DNA of 33,387 nucleotides from Methylomonas methanica (GTDB taxonomy: Bacteria > Pseudomonadota > Gammaproteobacteria > Methylococcales > Methylomonadaceae): NCBI RefSeq assembly GCF_001644035.1, contig NZ_LUUG01000043.1, positions 1-33,387 on the forward strand, in the 5' to 3' direction. Both the position numbers and the translations under genes were made by a program. Positions 26,461-33,387 of this stretch are shown piece by piece. The notes under the pieces were generated by a model that saw only the letters and a list, made by a program, of their open reading frames with translations, did no database searches and was not told the DNA's origin. Position 1 is the stretch's first letter, and each line of letters begins with the position of its first letter.

Positions 26461-26491
26461 AGGCAACGGCCTTGATTTTCGTTGCCTTTTT
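26461..26491. promoter_or_regulatory. Leader hairpin of the small membrane-protein gene, or plus-strand terminator
   Basis: A perfect 8-bp stem AGGCAACG (26461-26468) / CGTTGCCT (26480-26487) encloses an 11-nt loop. On the plus strand it is followed by a run of five T, terminator-like, although no plus-strand gene is seen. On the minus strand it would form a hairpin in the 5' leader about 42 nt before the start at 26419. Confidence 0.5.
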
Positions 26492-26512
26492 AGCCGTTAG
26501 CCAACTGCTGGC

Positions 26513-26518
26513 ATTATA
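26513..26518 (-). promoter_or_regulatory. Candidate -10 box for the small membrane-protein gene
   Basis: The minus strand reads TATAAT, a perfect -10 consensus, about 94 bp before the start codon at 26419. The hexamer 17 nt further upstream (AAGAAA) is a poor -35, so the box is plausible but incomplete. Confidence 0.4.
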
Positions 26519-26585
26519 AAATAAAAGCCCTACTGTTTCTTGCTTTTTTGCCTGTCAAATGCGGCTTGGGCAAGTAAGCATCAGG

Positions 26586-27281
26586 CTAGAATTGATATTC
26601 TTCGCGTTTCTTCTCGATAAAAAACGGATGTAACAACGCGCCGGCGACGAAACCACCCAGATGCGCCCACCATGCCGAATCGACAGCAACATTATCTAAA
26701 AAAGTGGCGGTAAATATATCCCCAATCTGGATGATCACCCAAAACCCAAGAAAAGCTATCGCCGGCACATGGAAAAACAGCGGGTAAAACAGAATAGGCA
26801 CCAGTATCACCACCGTGGCCTGCGGGAAACGAAAGAAGTACGCGCCCAACACACCGGCGATAGCCCCGGATGCGCCCACTACCGGCACCGCCATCTTTGG
26901 GTAGAAATACCACTGTGCATAGGTTGCCAACAGTCCGCACAATACATAAAACACCACAAAGCGTTTATGTCCCATCAAATCTTCGATGTTGTCCGCGAAG
27001 ATCCATAAAAACACCATATTCATCAGTAAATGGCCGAAGCCGCCGTGCAAGAATAGACTGGTAAAAAACGATAAGTAATAATCCGGCGGCAAGCCGAAGC
27101 TATACGCCCAATCGGGATTGGAATAGCGAATCGGCACCATGCCGTACATGTAGACAAAGTGCTGGCCCATCTCGTCCGGCATAAACAGCATCACCACATA
27201 CACCGCAATGCAGATAGCCATGATACCCCAGGTCACATAAGGCTTGGTAAGGCACGGTATCGAATCTCGAATGGGTATCAT
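26586..27281 (-). CDS. Rhomboid-family intramembrane serine protease
   Basis: The product is a 231-residue inner-membrane protease with six or more helices. The catalytic dyad is visible: Ser138 in GASGA (136-140) and His207 in AWWAHLGGF. The conserved helix-2 motif HGGFGHLLMN (79-88; His84, Asn88) supplies the oxyanion site. The start at ATG 27281 has AGGAAG 6 nt upstream. It lies 42 bp after hrpA on the same strand and may be co-transcribed, but no functional link to hrpA is known. The cytoplasmic tail (EKKREEYQF) is short. The substrate is unknown. Confidence 0.93.
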   Translation of the reverse strand: MIPIRDSIPCLTKPYVTWGIMAICIAVYVVMLFMPDEMGQHFVYMYGMVPIRYSNPDWAYSFGLPPDYYLSFFTSLFLHGGFGHLLMNMVFLWIFADNIEDLMGHKRFVVFYVLCGLLATYAQWYFYPKMAVPVVGASGAIAGVLGAYFFRFPQATVVILVPILFYPLFFHVPAIAFLGFWVIIQIGDIFTATFLDNVAVDSAWWAHLGGFVAGALLHPFFIEKKREEYQF

Positions 27282-27323
27282 CTTAGGCTTCCTAAAGTAG
27301 TGGGCACATGAATCAGAGGCTAA

Positions 27324-30300
27324 TTAAAACTTTTCGTTCCAAGTCTTCTCAAGCCGTTGCACCGAAACCGGAAAAGCCGTTTTCAGTTGCTGGGCAAACA
27401 AGGACACCCGCAATTCCTCCAAACTCCAGCGGAAGGTATCGCGCTCGGGCATTGGTACCACAGTCTTCATTTGCTTTTCGACATGCTGCCAAAAGCGTTG
27501 AGACAGTCTGTGCAAACCTTGGATATCCGCCGAATCGGGCTTTTGTTTATCCAAGCGACATTCCATGGCTTTCAAGTACCGCGGAATTGCTTGCACCTGC
27601 GCCAACGGCGTGTACCGCAAAAAACCGCTAAATAGCAGCAGGCTTAATTGTCTTTCCAGATCCTCTCGCAAACTCGCGCTGACGCCAGGCTGTTTTAATC
27701 GCTGTCTGACCGTTTGGTAGTTTGCCATGATTTCCGTGACATGCTTGCCCACCTGATTCCCGACCGTGACCAACATCGATTTTTTCGCCGCCAACGCCGC
27801 TTCGAACTGCTGCTGGCTGCGGATTGTGTTATCCACCACGAACACGCTACTAAAAACCAAGAATAGTAGATCTTCCTTGAAATCGCCGCCCGGCCGTTCC
27901 TTCAACAAAGGATGTTTGGGCAATTGGTTGTACGCCAATTGCAAAGTAGCCTGCACACCGCTGTTTTTTAACAAATACTGTGCGTCCTTTCGGCATTGCA
28001 ATTGAAACAACTTGGTCAAACCGTCGAAATGCGCCAGCTCGGCCTTTTGCTGGGTATCGAGTATCCTCACCCCCACTGTGTCGCCTTCATCGACAATCGC
28101 CGGAAAACCGATAAAGGTCTGACCTTTTTGCATGAACTGCCAGGTCTCCGGCAAGTCATCAAACGCCCAGGCAATACATCCGGTGTGGTTCATCTCTTCC
28201 TGCGCCAGCTTATCGAAACTGTCGCCGGCCTTCGTCGCATAGTGTGCTTGCAATTTGGCCAGATTGCGGCCATAACCCAAGGCCCGACCATGATCATCGA
28301 CGATGCGAAAATTCATTTTTAAATGATCCGGCAAGGCATCAGGCTGCCATTCGTTCAGCGGTATCGATTCGCCGGTCAATTTGCGCAAACGGCCACTCAA
28401 CCACTCGAACAGAGAGCCCTTAAAATCCGGCTCTATTTCCAGACAAGCTTTGGCGGTGTTCGGCACCGGCACGAAATGTTTACGCAGATGCTTGGGCAGC
28501 GACTTGATCAATGCGGTGACTTTTTCTTCCAGCATGCCCGGCACCAGCCAATCGAACGGCGCTTGGCGGATTTGATTGAGCTGATGCACCGGCACGATGG
28601 CCGTCACGCCGTCCTCATCGTGCCCCGGCTCGAAGCGGTAATGCAGTTCGATCGTCAAATCGCCGATTTTTTTGCTGTCCGGAAAATCCCAATCGTTAAT
28701 CTGATTGTCGTCGCTGCGCGTCAGATCGGCCTTGGTTAAAAACAGGATTTTCGGATTATCGCGTTCAACCTGCTTGCGCCATTGATCGAGGGTAATGCCG
28801 CTGACCACCTCGGCCGGCAACTTTTTATCGTAAAACTGATACAGCCATTCCTCGTCTTCCACCAAATCGACGCGGCGTCCCTTGTGCTGAATGTAGCCCA
28901 CCTCTTCCAGCAAGGCCTCGTTGGCCTTAAAAAACGGCGCGTTGCTGTGATAATCGTGATTAACCAGCGCATGGCGGATAAACATTTCCCGCGCGGCTTT
29001 GGGATCGACGTTTTCGTAAGGCACTTTGCGCTTGGCCTGCAAGGTCAAACCGTATAACAGCGTGCGCTCGTAAACGCCGCTGCGGCCGGCGTTTTTTTCC
29101 CAATGCGGGTCATAGTAATTGCGTTTGACCAAGTGCTGCGCGGCAGCTTCTATCCATTCCGGCTCGATTCTGGCCACGGTGCGCGCGTAAACCTTACTGG
29201 TTTCCACTTGCTCGGCGGCCATAATCCATTTCGGCTTTAATTTGTGCTGACCGGAACCGGGAAAGATGAAAAACTTTAGTCCACGCGCCCCCAGATATTC
29301 GTATTGCTCATGCCTGAAGCCAATATTGGACAGCAAACCCGGCAACAGCGCGCAATGAACCTGCTCGTAGTTGGCCGGATTGTCGTTGGACTTTAACTTC
29401 AATTCACCGCGCGCCACCTGCATGATTTGCGCATGGATGTCGTACCACTCGCGCATGCGAATATAAGACAAGAAATTATCCTGGCAATATTTGCGCAGCT
29501 TGTTATTGGTTAAATGCTTTTTCTGCGCCTCAAAGGTATTCCACAGATTCAACAGTGTCAGAAAATCGGATTCCTCGGCCTTGAACTGCGCGTGCTTGGC
29601 CTCGGCTTGCGGCATTTTGTCGGCCGGTTTATCGCGCGGATCTTGAATGCTCAAGGCTGAGACGATGATCGCCACTTCAGTCAACGATGCCAATTCCGCC
29701 GCCGACAACAACATCCGCGCCAGCTTGGGATCGGTCGGAATCTTCGCCAATTGCCGGCCGGTATCGGTGAGCTGGCCGGCCTTGTCCAGCGCATCCACTT
29801 CAAACAACGCATTCTTGCCGTCGCGGATCATCTTGTCGTCGGGTGGCTCGACGAACGGAAAATCCTCTATGTCGCCCAGCTTTAAGGCCGCCATCTGCAA
29901 AATCACCGACGACAGATTGGTTCGCAAGATTTCCGGTTCGGTAAATTCCGGGCGGGCCAGATAATCCTCTTTCGAATACAGCCGGATACAAATGCCCTCG
30001 GCCACCCGGCCGCAGCGCCCTGCCCTTTGGTTGGCGCTGGCTTGGGAGATACGCTCGATAGGCAAGCGCTGAATCTTGCTTTTATGACTGTAACGGCTGA
30101 TGCGGGCATGACCGGAATCGATCACGCAGCGGATACCCGGCACGGTCAAGGACGTTTCGGCGACGTTGGTCGCCAGTACAATGCGCGGCTTGTTGCCGCT
30201 GGGTTTGAACACCCGCTCCTGCTCGCTGACGCTGAGTTTGGAATACAGCGGCAACACCTCGTAGCGGGCATTATTGTGCGACTTGCGCAATGACTCGGTG

Positions 30301-31217
30301 GTCTCGCGAATCTCGTGCTCTCCGCTCAAAAAAATCAGAATATCGCCGCGCATATCCCGATACAACTCGTCTACCGCATCCAGAATGGCTTGCTGCAAAT
30401 CGGCGGACGTTTCGTCGTCTTCCTCAATCAGTTCGATGGGCCGGTAACGCACATCCACAGGATAGGTACGACCGGAAACATTCACAATCGGCGCATCGTT
30501 AAAATGCTTGGCAAAACGCTCCGGGTCGATGGTGGCGGAGGTAATCACTACTTTTAAATCGGGACGCTTCGGCAACAACCAGCGCAGATAGCCCATCAGA
30601 AAATCGATATTCAGGCTGCGCTCGTGGGCCTCGTCGATGATGATGGTGTCGTACTGATTTAAGTAAGGATCGTTCTGCGACTCCGCCAGCAGGATGCCGT
30701 CGGTCATCAGTTTGACGAGCGAATTGGGATGGGTCTGATCGTGGAACCGCACCTTGTAACCCACCGCCTGGCCAATGGGCTGGCCCAGTTCCTCGGCGAT
30801 GCGGTCGGCAACGGTACGGGCGGCGATTCTTCTAGGCTGGGTGTGGCCAATCAAACCGGTTAAGCCACGACCAATTTCCAGACAAATCTTCGGCAACTGT
30901 GTGGTCTTGCCGGAACCGGTCTCGCCGCAGACGATGGTGACTTGATTATTGCGGATTAGCGCGGCAATCTCATCCTTCTTGCCGCTGACCGGCAAATCCG
31001 GGTAATTAATCACCGGTACCGACGCGCGACGCTGATTGCAGCGACCGTTTGAGCGCTCGATCTTGTCCGCCAGTTGCTGCAAGGCCCCGCTTACGTCCTT
31101 GCCCTTACTCGCCTCGCTGCGCAAGCGGTCCAGTTGCCGCTTCAAACCGTGGCGGTCGGTACCCATGCAGTTTTGGAGATTTTTGGCGAGTTGTTTGAGA
31201 GTGTCAGGAACAGACAT
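27324..31217 (-). CDS. hrpA: ATP-dependent RNA helicase HrpA (DEAH-box)
   Basis: The product is a 1297-residue DEAH-box helicase, close to the 1300 residues of E. coli HrpA, which rescues stalled ribosomes and remodels RNA in the cytoplasm. Seen motifs are Walker A GETGSGKTTQ (98-107), DEAH (195-198), VITSATIDPERF (motif III) and QRAGRCGRVAEG (motif VI), followed by the helicase-associated domain and an extended C-terminal part as in the HrpA group (DUF3418-type). The open frame is intact, with no frameshift. A TATAAT box at 31247-31252 gives a likely short leader. It is followed by the rhomboid gene on the same strand. Confidence 0.97.
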   Translation of the reverse strand: MSVPDTLKQLAKNLQNCMGTDRHGLKRQLDRLRSEASKGKDVSGALQQLADKIERSNGRCNQRRASVPVINYPDLPVSGKKDEIAALIRNNQVTIVCGETGSGKTTQLPKICLEIGRGLTGLIGHTQPRRIAARTVADRIAEELGQPIGQAVGYKVRFHDQTHPNSLVKLMTDGILLAESQNDPYLNQYDTIIIDEAHERSLNIDFLMGYLRWLLPKRPDLKVVITSATIDPERFAKHFNDAPIVNVSGRTYPVDVRYRPIELIEEDDETSADLQQAILDAVDELYRDMRGDILIFLSGEHEIRETTESLRKSHNNARYEVLPLYSKLSVSEQERVFKPSGNKPRIVLATNVAETSLTVPGIRCVIDSGHARISRYSHKSKIQRLPIERISQASANQRAGRCGRVAEGICIRLYSKEDYLARPEFTEPEILRTNLSSVILQMAALKLGDIEDFPFVEPPDDKMIRDGKNALFEVDALDKAGQLTDTGRQLAKIPTDPKLARMLLSAAELASLTEVAIIVSALSIQDPRDKPADKMPQAEAKHAQFKAEESDFLTLLNLWNTFEAQKKHLTNNKLRKYCQDNFLSYIRMREWYDIHAQIMQVARGELKLKSNDNPANYEQVHCALLPGLLSNIGFRHEQYEYLGARGLKFFIFPGSGQHKLKPKWIMAAEQVETSKVYARTVARIEPEWIEAAAQHLVKRNYYDPHWEKNAGRSGVYERTLLYGLTLQAKRKVPYENVDPKAAREMFIRHALVNHDYHSNAPFFKANEALLEEVGYIQHKGRRVDLVEDEEWLYQFYDKKLPAEVVSGITLDQWRKQVERDNPKILFLTKADLTRSDDNQINDWDFPDSKKIGDLTIELHYRFEPGHDEDGVTAIVPVHQLNQIRQAPFDWLVPGMLEEKVTALIKSLPKHLRKHFVPVPNTAKACLEIEPDFKGSLFEWLSGRLRKLTGESIPLNEWQPDALPDHLKMNFRIVDDHGRALGYGRNLAKLQAHYATKAGDSFDKLAQEEMNHTGCIAWAFDDLPETWQFMQKGQTFIGFPAIVDEGDTVGVRILDTQQKAELAHFDGLTKLFQLQCRKDAQYLLKNSGVQATLQLAYNQLPKHPLLKERPGGDFKEDLLFLVFSSVFVVDNTIRSQQQFEAALAAKKSMLVTVGNQVGKHVTEIMANYQTVRQRLKQPGVSASLREDLERQLSLLLFSGFLRYTPLAQVQAIPRYLKAMECRLDKQKPDSADIQGLHRLSQRFWQHVEKQMKTVVPMPERDTFRWSLEELRVSLFAQQLKTAFPVSVQRLEKTWNEKF

Positions 31218-31246
31218 GGGGATGGCGAATATCGTAAAAGCCCGGC

Positions 31247-31252
31247 ATTATA
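31247..31252 (-). promoter_or_regulatory. Candidate -10 box of the hrpA promoter
   Basis: The minus strand reads TATAAT 30 bp before the hrpA ATG (31217). The hexamer 17 nt upstream (TGTAAA) matches the -35 consensus at three positions. It would give a leader of about 23 nt, consistent with the lack of a strong ribosome site there. Confidence 0.45.
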
Positions 31253-31290
31253 AGGGCAGACGGGGCGGTTTTACATTTGACTTGCGAGAA

Positions 31291-31695
31291 TTAACCTGAC
31301 TTCTGACGATCAAGTTTTGCCACATACTCTTGCATACCGCGTACAAAACATTCGGCTTGCACGACGGCATCCGCAGCTTGTTGGAGATCAATCGCATCGC
31401 CGGTGTAATCCGCCAACAAACGAATTTCTTGGACGCGATTCAGTGACCGCCCAAGTTCTACCGCTATCAAGCCCGGCTTAACCAAATGCAAACTGAATAG
31501 CGTGATCAGGCCATTATGCGTGCGACAAGCCTCGTCAGGAATCATCCGGCCACTGATAGACAGAGCCGCTTGCGCGGATTCGAACATTGCATAATACGCC
31601 CGGTTGCAAGCACCCTCGCTGTCGCCGTCGGCCAGCAGCAAGTGCGCCGATGCCAAGGCTCGTTCGGCTTTTTGCAACCATTCGTGGGCATTCAT
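31291..31695 (-). CDS. HEPN-domain protein, partner of the upstream nucleotidyltransferase
   Basis: The product is a 134-residue helical HEPN protein (PF05168-like). The start at ATG 31695 overlaps the stop of the nucleotidyltransferase gene (ATGA, 31692-31695), as in paired MNT/HEPN units. Recognisable blocks are ACNRAYYAMFESAQAAL (29-45), CRTHNGLITLFSLHLV (57-72) and SLNRVQEIRLLADYT (84-98). The classic RNase motif Rx4-6H is not seen; the PF05168 group often lacks it. The pair is widely regarded as a two-gene toxin/antitoxin-like or nucleotide-signalling module; which partner is toxic here cannot be told from sequence. Confidence 0.85.
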   Translation of the reverse strand: MNAHEWLQKAERALASAHLLLADGDSEGACNRAYYAMFESAQAALSISGRMIPDEACRTHNGLITLFSLHLVKPGLIAVELGRSLNRVQEIRLLADYTGDAIDLQQAADAVVQAECFVRGMQEYVAKLDRQKSG

Positions 31696-32036
31696 AACCG
31701 CACACCGTCGCGTTTCACATTTTCCAATAAGCGCGGGTGCGTGGAGCTTTCCGGACAATCCCACTCGGATTGCCATATCGGCAAGGGCTGGATCAATACC
31801 CCGGTTTCCAGCAATACATCGTAAGCAATGTCCGCCAAAGCCAGCTTGGTTTCCAGGAATGGACCGGGCGCACCGGACAACAACACCGCCACATCGGTGT
31901 CGCTTTGCGCCTGATAATCGCCACGCGCCCGACTGCCGAACAACAGCGCTCCGACTAAGCGGAAGCGGCCAGCCGTTCGACCGATAAATAGCTGCGCAGC
32001 TGCTAGAGTGTTAGGGTCGATTGGACGTGGGGGCAT
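31692..32036 (-). CDS. MNT-type nucleotidyltransferase domain protein
   Basis: The product is a 114-residue minimal nucleotidyltransferase. The catalytic signature is complete: LFGSRARGDYQAQSDTDVAV (33-51), with the metal-binding aspartates Asp46 and Asp48. It may transfer AMP or another nucleotide to the HEPN partner, as described for some MNT/HepT pairs, or to another target. No strong ribosome site precedes ATG 32036. The pair is transcribed towards hrpA with 73 bp between the genes. Short length and accessory nature fit horizontal acquisition, but base composition does not stand out by eye. Confidence 0.88.
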   Translation of the reverse strand: MPPRPIDPNTLAAAQLFIGRTAGRFRLVGALLFGSRARGDYQAQSDTDVAVLLSGAPGPFLETKLALADIAYDVLLETGVLIQPLPIWQSEWDCPESSTHPRLLENVKRDGVRL

Positions 32037-32620
32037 AGGTAAAGGTAATGTTCTAGAAAACCAAGCCGTATCTTACTATCAGCCGACACCTGGCGAATCG
32101 GTATTTTTGCTTAATGTTGGCAATACACTCACCCCTAACGCAGACTCGCTGCTACGACCCGGTAAAATCACCAAGTTGGATCACGGCCCGGCGCATCTCC
32201 GCTACGCGCCTACCCAGCCTAGGGCCCTGAGTAGGCTATTGATGCGTCCGATTTCAGTATGATCGCCGACTTCAACAACGATCCCTGCGCCACTGATGTC
32301 AGTGTTTCCAGGGCTTGATGATGCCAATCTGATTTTTGAGGTTTCATTTGCTTTATCGTTGTCGCATTGCTGCGATTGAGCCGAACGTGCTTAATCCGGT
32401 GGCCAGGAAATTTCGTGTCGTAGCACGTATGAACCAACGCGGAATATGGGATCGAAGCAAAACCCAACCGGATTGCACGATATCAATCCGCGCCGGATTC
32501 CGAGTCGTCAAATCCCGGATTCCGCTTGCGCTCCATCCAGGCTACTTGCTTAACGGCATTGCCCTTGCCCGACGGGATTTTTATCTCGTTCGTAACGGTT
32601 TACTCGCTTGGATTGCCGAC
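32037..32620. other. Gene-poor stretch with repeat-like sequence
   Basis: No open frame with a ribosome site and protein-like composition was found in these 584 bp. A minus-strand frame around 32219-32347 could encode about 42 residues starting MKPQKSDWHHQALETL but has no ribosome site; it may be a relic. The right half contains repeated GGATTCCG-type words and an inverted repeat, likely dispersed repeat DNA. Confidence 0.45.
32469..32560. repeat. Possible dispersed intergenic repeat (GGATTCCG-rich)
   Basis: CGGATTG at 32469-32475 is mirrored by CAATCCG at 32484-32490, and two CCGGATTCC or CCCGGATTCCG words follow at about 32493-32524, next to GCGCTCCATCCAGGCTAC. The same kind of wording is remembered from intergenic repeats of Methylomonas-like genomes. 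Copy number cannot be tested in one window. Confidence 0.35.
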
Positions 32621-33387
32621 TTAAAACGTTGGGGACGGGTTTGCAAAAACAGTCTCGCTAAGGGCGACAAGTTTGTTCGAATTGGTTGACTGGGGCCATG
32701 AAAAGTCCAATCGCGCCGCCACGGTTTCCAGCCATTTCGGCAAGCGACCTTGGCGTTGCCGGATAAACTTTTGCCAGACATCCAGCCAATTTTGCTCAGG
32801 CAGTGCTTCGGCGTCGTATTGGCATAACCAAGCACAAACACATAAAAACTCGGCGCGATTGTTTTGCTGATCTGTCTTGGTCAGTTGCGGCCAGAGGGCG
32901 ATGGATTGCTGAAATTGCTGAGCGGCATTTTGGCTTAAACAGCCGTGCACAAAACGCGCATAAAACAGACAGGCGGGTTGTTTGTGTGCGGCAATAAAAT
33001 CCGGTAATTCAGCAATTTGTCTAAGCGCTAAGCTCACCGAAGCAGCCGGCAAACTTAGCCATTCAGCAAATAACCAATAACATTGAACAGTAAAGTGGTC
33101 GATGTTAAATCGTTGCGGAGTTTTCAGTGCCAAGCGTTCGTATATTGCCAGCGTCTGCCGGGCATAGCCTGCCGCCTCATCGTTTCGCCCTAAATCACTC
33201 AGGTGACTCGCATAGTTGTTCAGCGAACCGGCGTAATCCGGCTCAAACCGATCCGGTCTTTGTTGTGCCAGTCGTTCGCGAATTGCCAGCGCCTGCTGGG
33301 CATAGTCTGCCGCTTCATCGTTCCGGCCTAAATCACTCAGATGACTCGCATAGTTACTGAGTGACAGGGCGTAATCCGGCTCAAATC
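32621..33387 (-). CDS. TPR-repeat protein, 3' part (5' end beyond the window)
   Basis: The gene enters from the right edge; 254 residues of its C-terminal part are visible and no internal start is credible. The first 92 visible residues are two 46-residue tetratricopeptide-like repeats, each with the core NYASHLSDLGRNDEAA followed by an ALAIRERLA-type helix, of the kind seen in long NB-ARC or kinesin-light-chain-like TPR proteins. The remaining 160 or so residues are a helical, Trp- and Leu-rich C-terminal domain that I do not recognise. TPR arrays mediate protein contacts; a role in signalling or conflict systems is possible only if the missing N-terminus shows a suitable domain. Confidence 0.75.
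   Translation of the reverse strand, partial: FEPDYALSLSNYASHLSDLGRNDEAADYAQQALAIRERLAQQRPDRFEPDYAGSLNNYASHLSDLGRNDEAAGYARQTLAIYERLALKTPQRFNIDHFTVQCYWLFAEWLSLPAASVSLALRQIAELPDFIAAHKQPACLFYARFVHGCLSQNAAQQFQQSIALWPQLTKTDQQNNRAEFLCVCAWLCQYDAEALPEQNWLDVWQKFIRQRQGRLPKWLETVAARLDFSWPQSTNSNKLVALSETVFANPSPTF
33110..33385 (-). repeat. Two tandem 138-bp coding repeats in the TPR gene
   Basis: The minus-strand units 33385-33248 and 33247-33110 each encode 46 residues and are nearly identical over most of their length; for example GCGTAATCCGGCTCAAA occurs at 33231 and again exactly 138 bp later at 33369. Such similarity at nucleotide level indicates recent duplication or gene conversion. The array probably continues beyond the window. 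Confidence 0.85.

Noticed and set aside
32219-32467. Minus-strand frame with a 42-residue segment starting MKPQKSDWHH
   Set aside because: No ribosome site and no family resemblance; kept only as a possible relic in the intergenic description.

Overview
The window looks like chromosomal DNA of a gammaproteobacterium. It has moderate GC content, dense genes, ATGA stop/start overlaps, a full-length HrpA, an aerobic HemF, a ProQ/FinO-domain protein and a TorF-type porin. The overall flavour (alginate-export porin, intergenic GGATTCCG and CCTTCGCGGGAATGACG-type repeats) suggests a methanotroph such as Methylomonas or a relative. That placement is a judgement from memory, not a search result.

Layout. 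(1) 133-3971: hemF on the minus strand, then on the plus strand a ProQ-like RNA chaperone gene, a six-helix membrane protein and a TorF-like outer-membrane protein. (2) 4060-6616, plus strand: a compact three-gene unit with an ECF sigma factor, a membrane zinc-finger anti-sigma factor and a subtilisin-family (S8) lipoprotein. The exported part of the anti-sigma factor resembles a subtilisin propeptide. (3) 6613-23187, minus strand: a 16.5 kb run of twelve same-strand genes, most overlapping or separated by under 55 bp, devoted to a surface glycan. It encodes three MurG-like (COG4671-type) glycosyltransferases, one GT4 glycosyltransferase, two tandem heparinase II/III-type lyases, two APH-fold kinases flanking a histidine phosphatase, an MsbA-like ABC exporter, a polysaccharide deacetylase and an alginate-export-type outer-membrane barrel. 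(4) 23629-26419: a His-rich exported peptide gene, a dispersed palindromic repeat, cysK with a terminator-like hairpin just upstream of its start, a 54-residue putative zinc-binding protein and a small two-helix membrane protein. (5) 26586-32036, minus strand: rhomboid protease, hrpA and an MNT/HEPN gene pair. (6) 32037 to the end: a gene-poor stretch, then the 3' part of a TPR-protein gene with nearly identical 138-bp repeats, cut by the window edge.

How the genes may work together. In the glycan operon, cytoplasmic glycosyltransferases would assemble an oligo- or polysaccharide on a carrier, the ABC protein would move it across the inner membrane, the deacetylase and lyases would trim it, and the barrel would let it out. 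A lyase needs uronic acid and a deacetylase suggests N-acetylhexosamine, so a glycosaminoglycan-like or alginate-like product is a reasonable but unproven guess. The sigma/anti-sigma/S8 unit may be a cell-envelope signalling device in which protease and anti-sigma factor touch through a propeptide-like domain. The two most interesting regions are this unit and the glycan operon.
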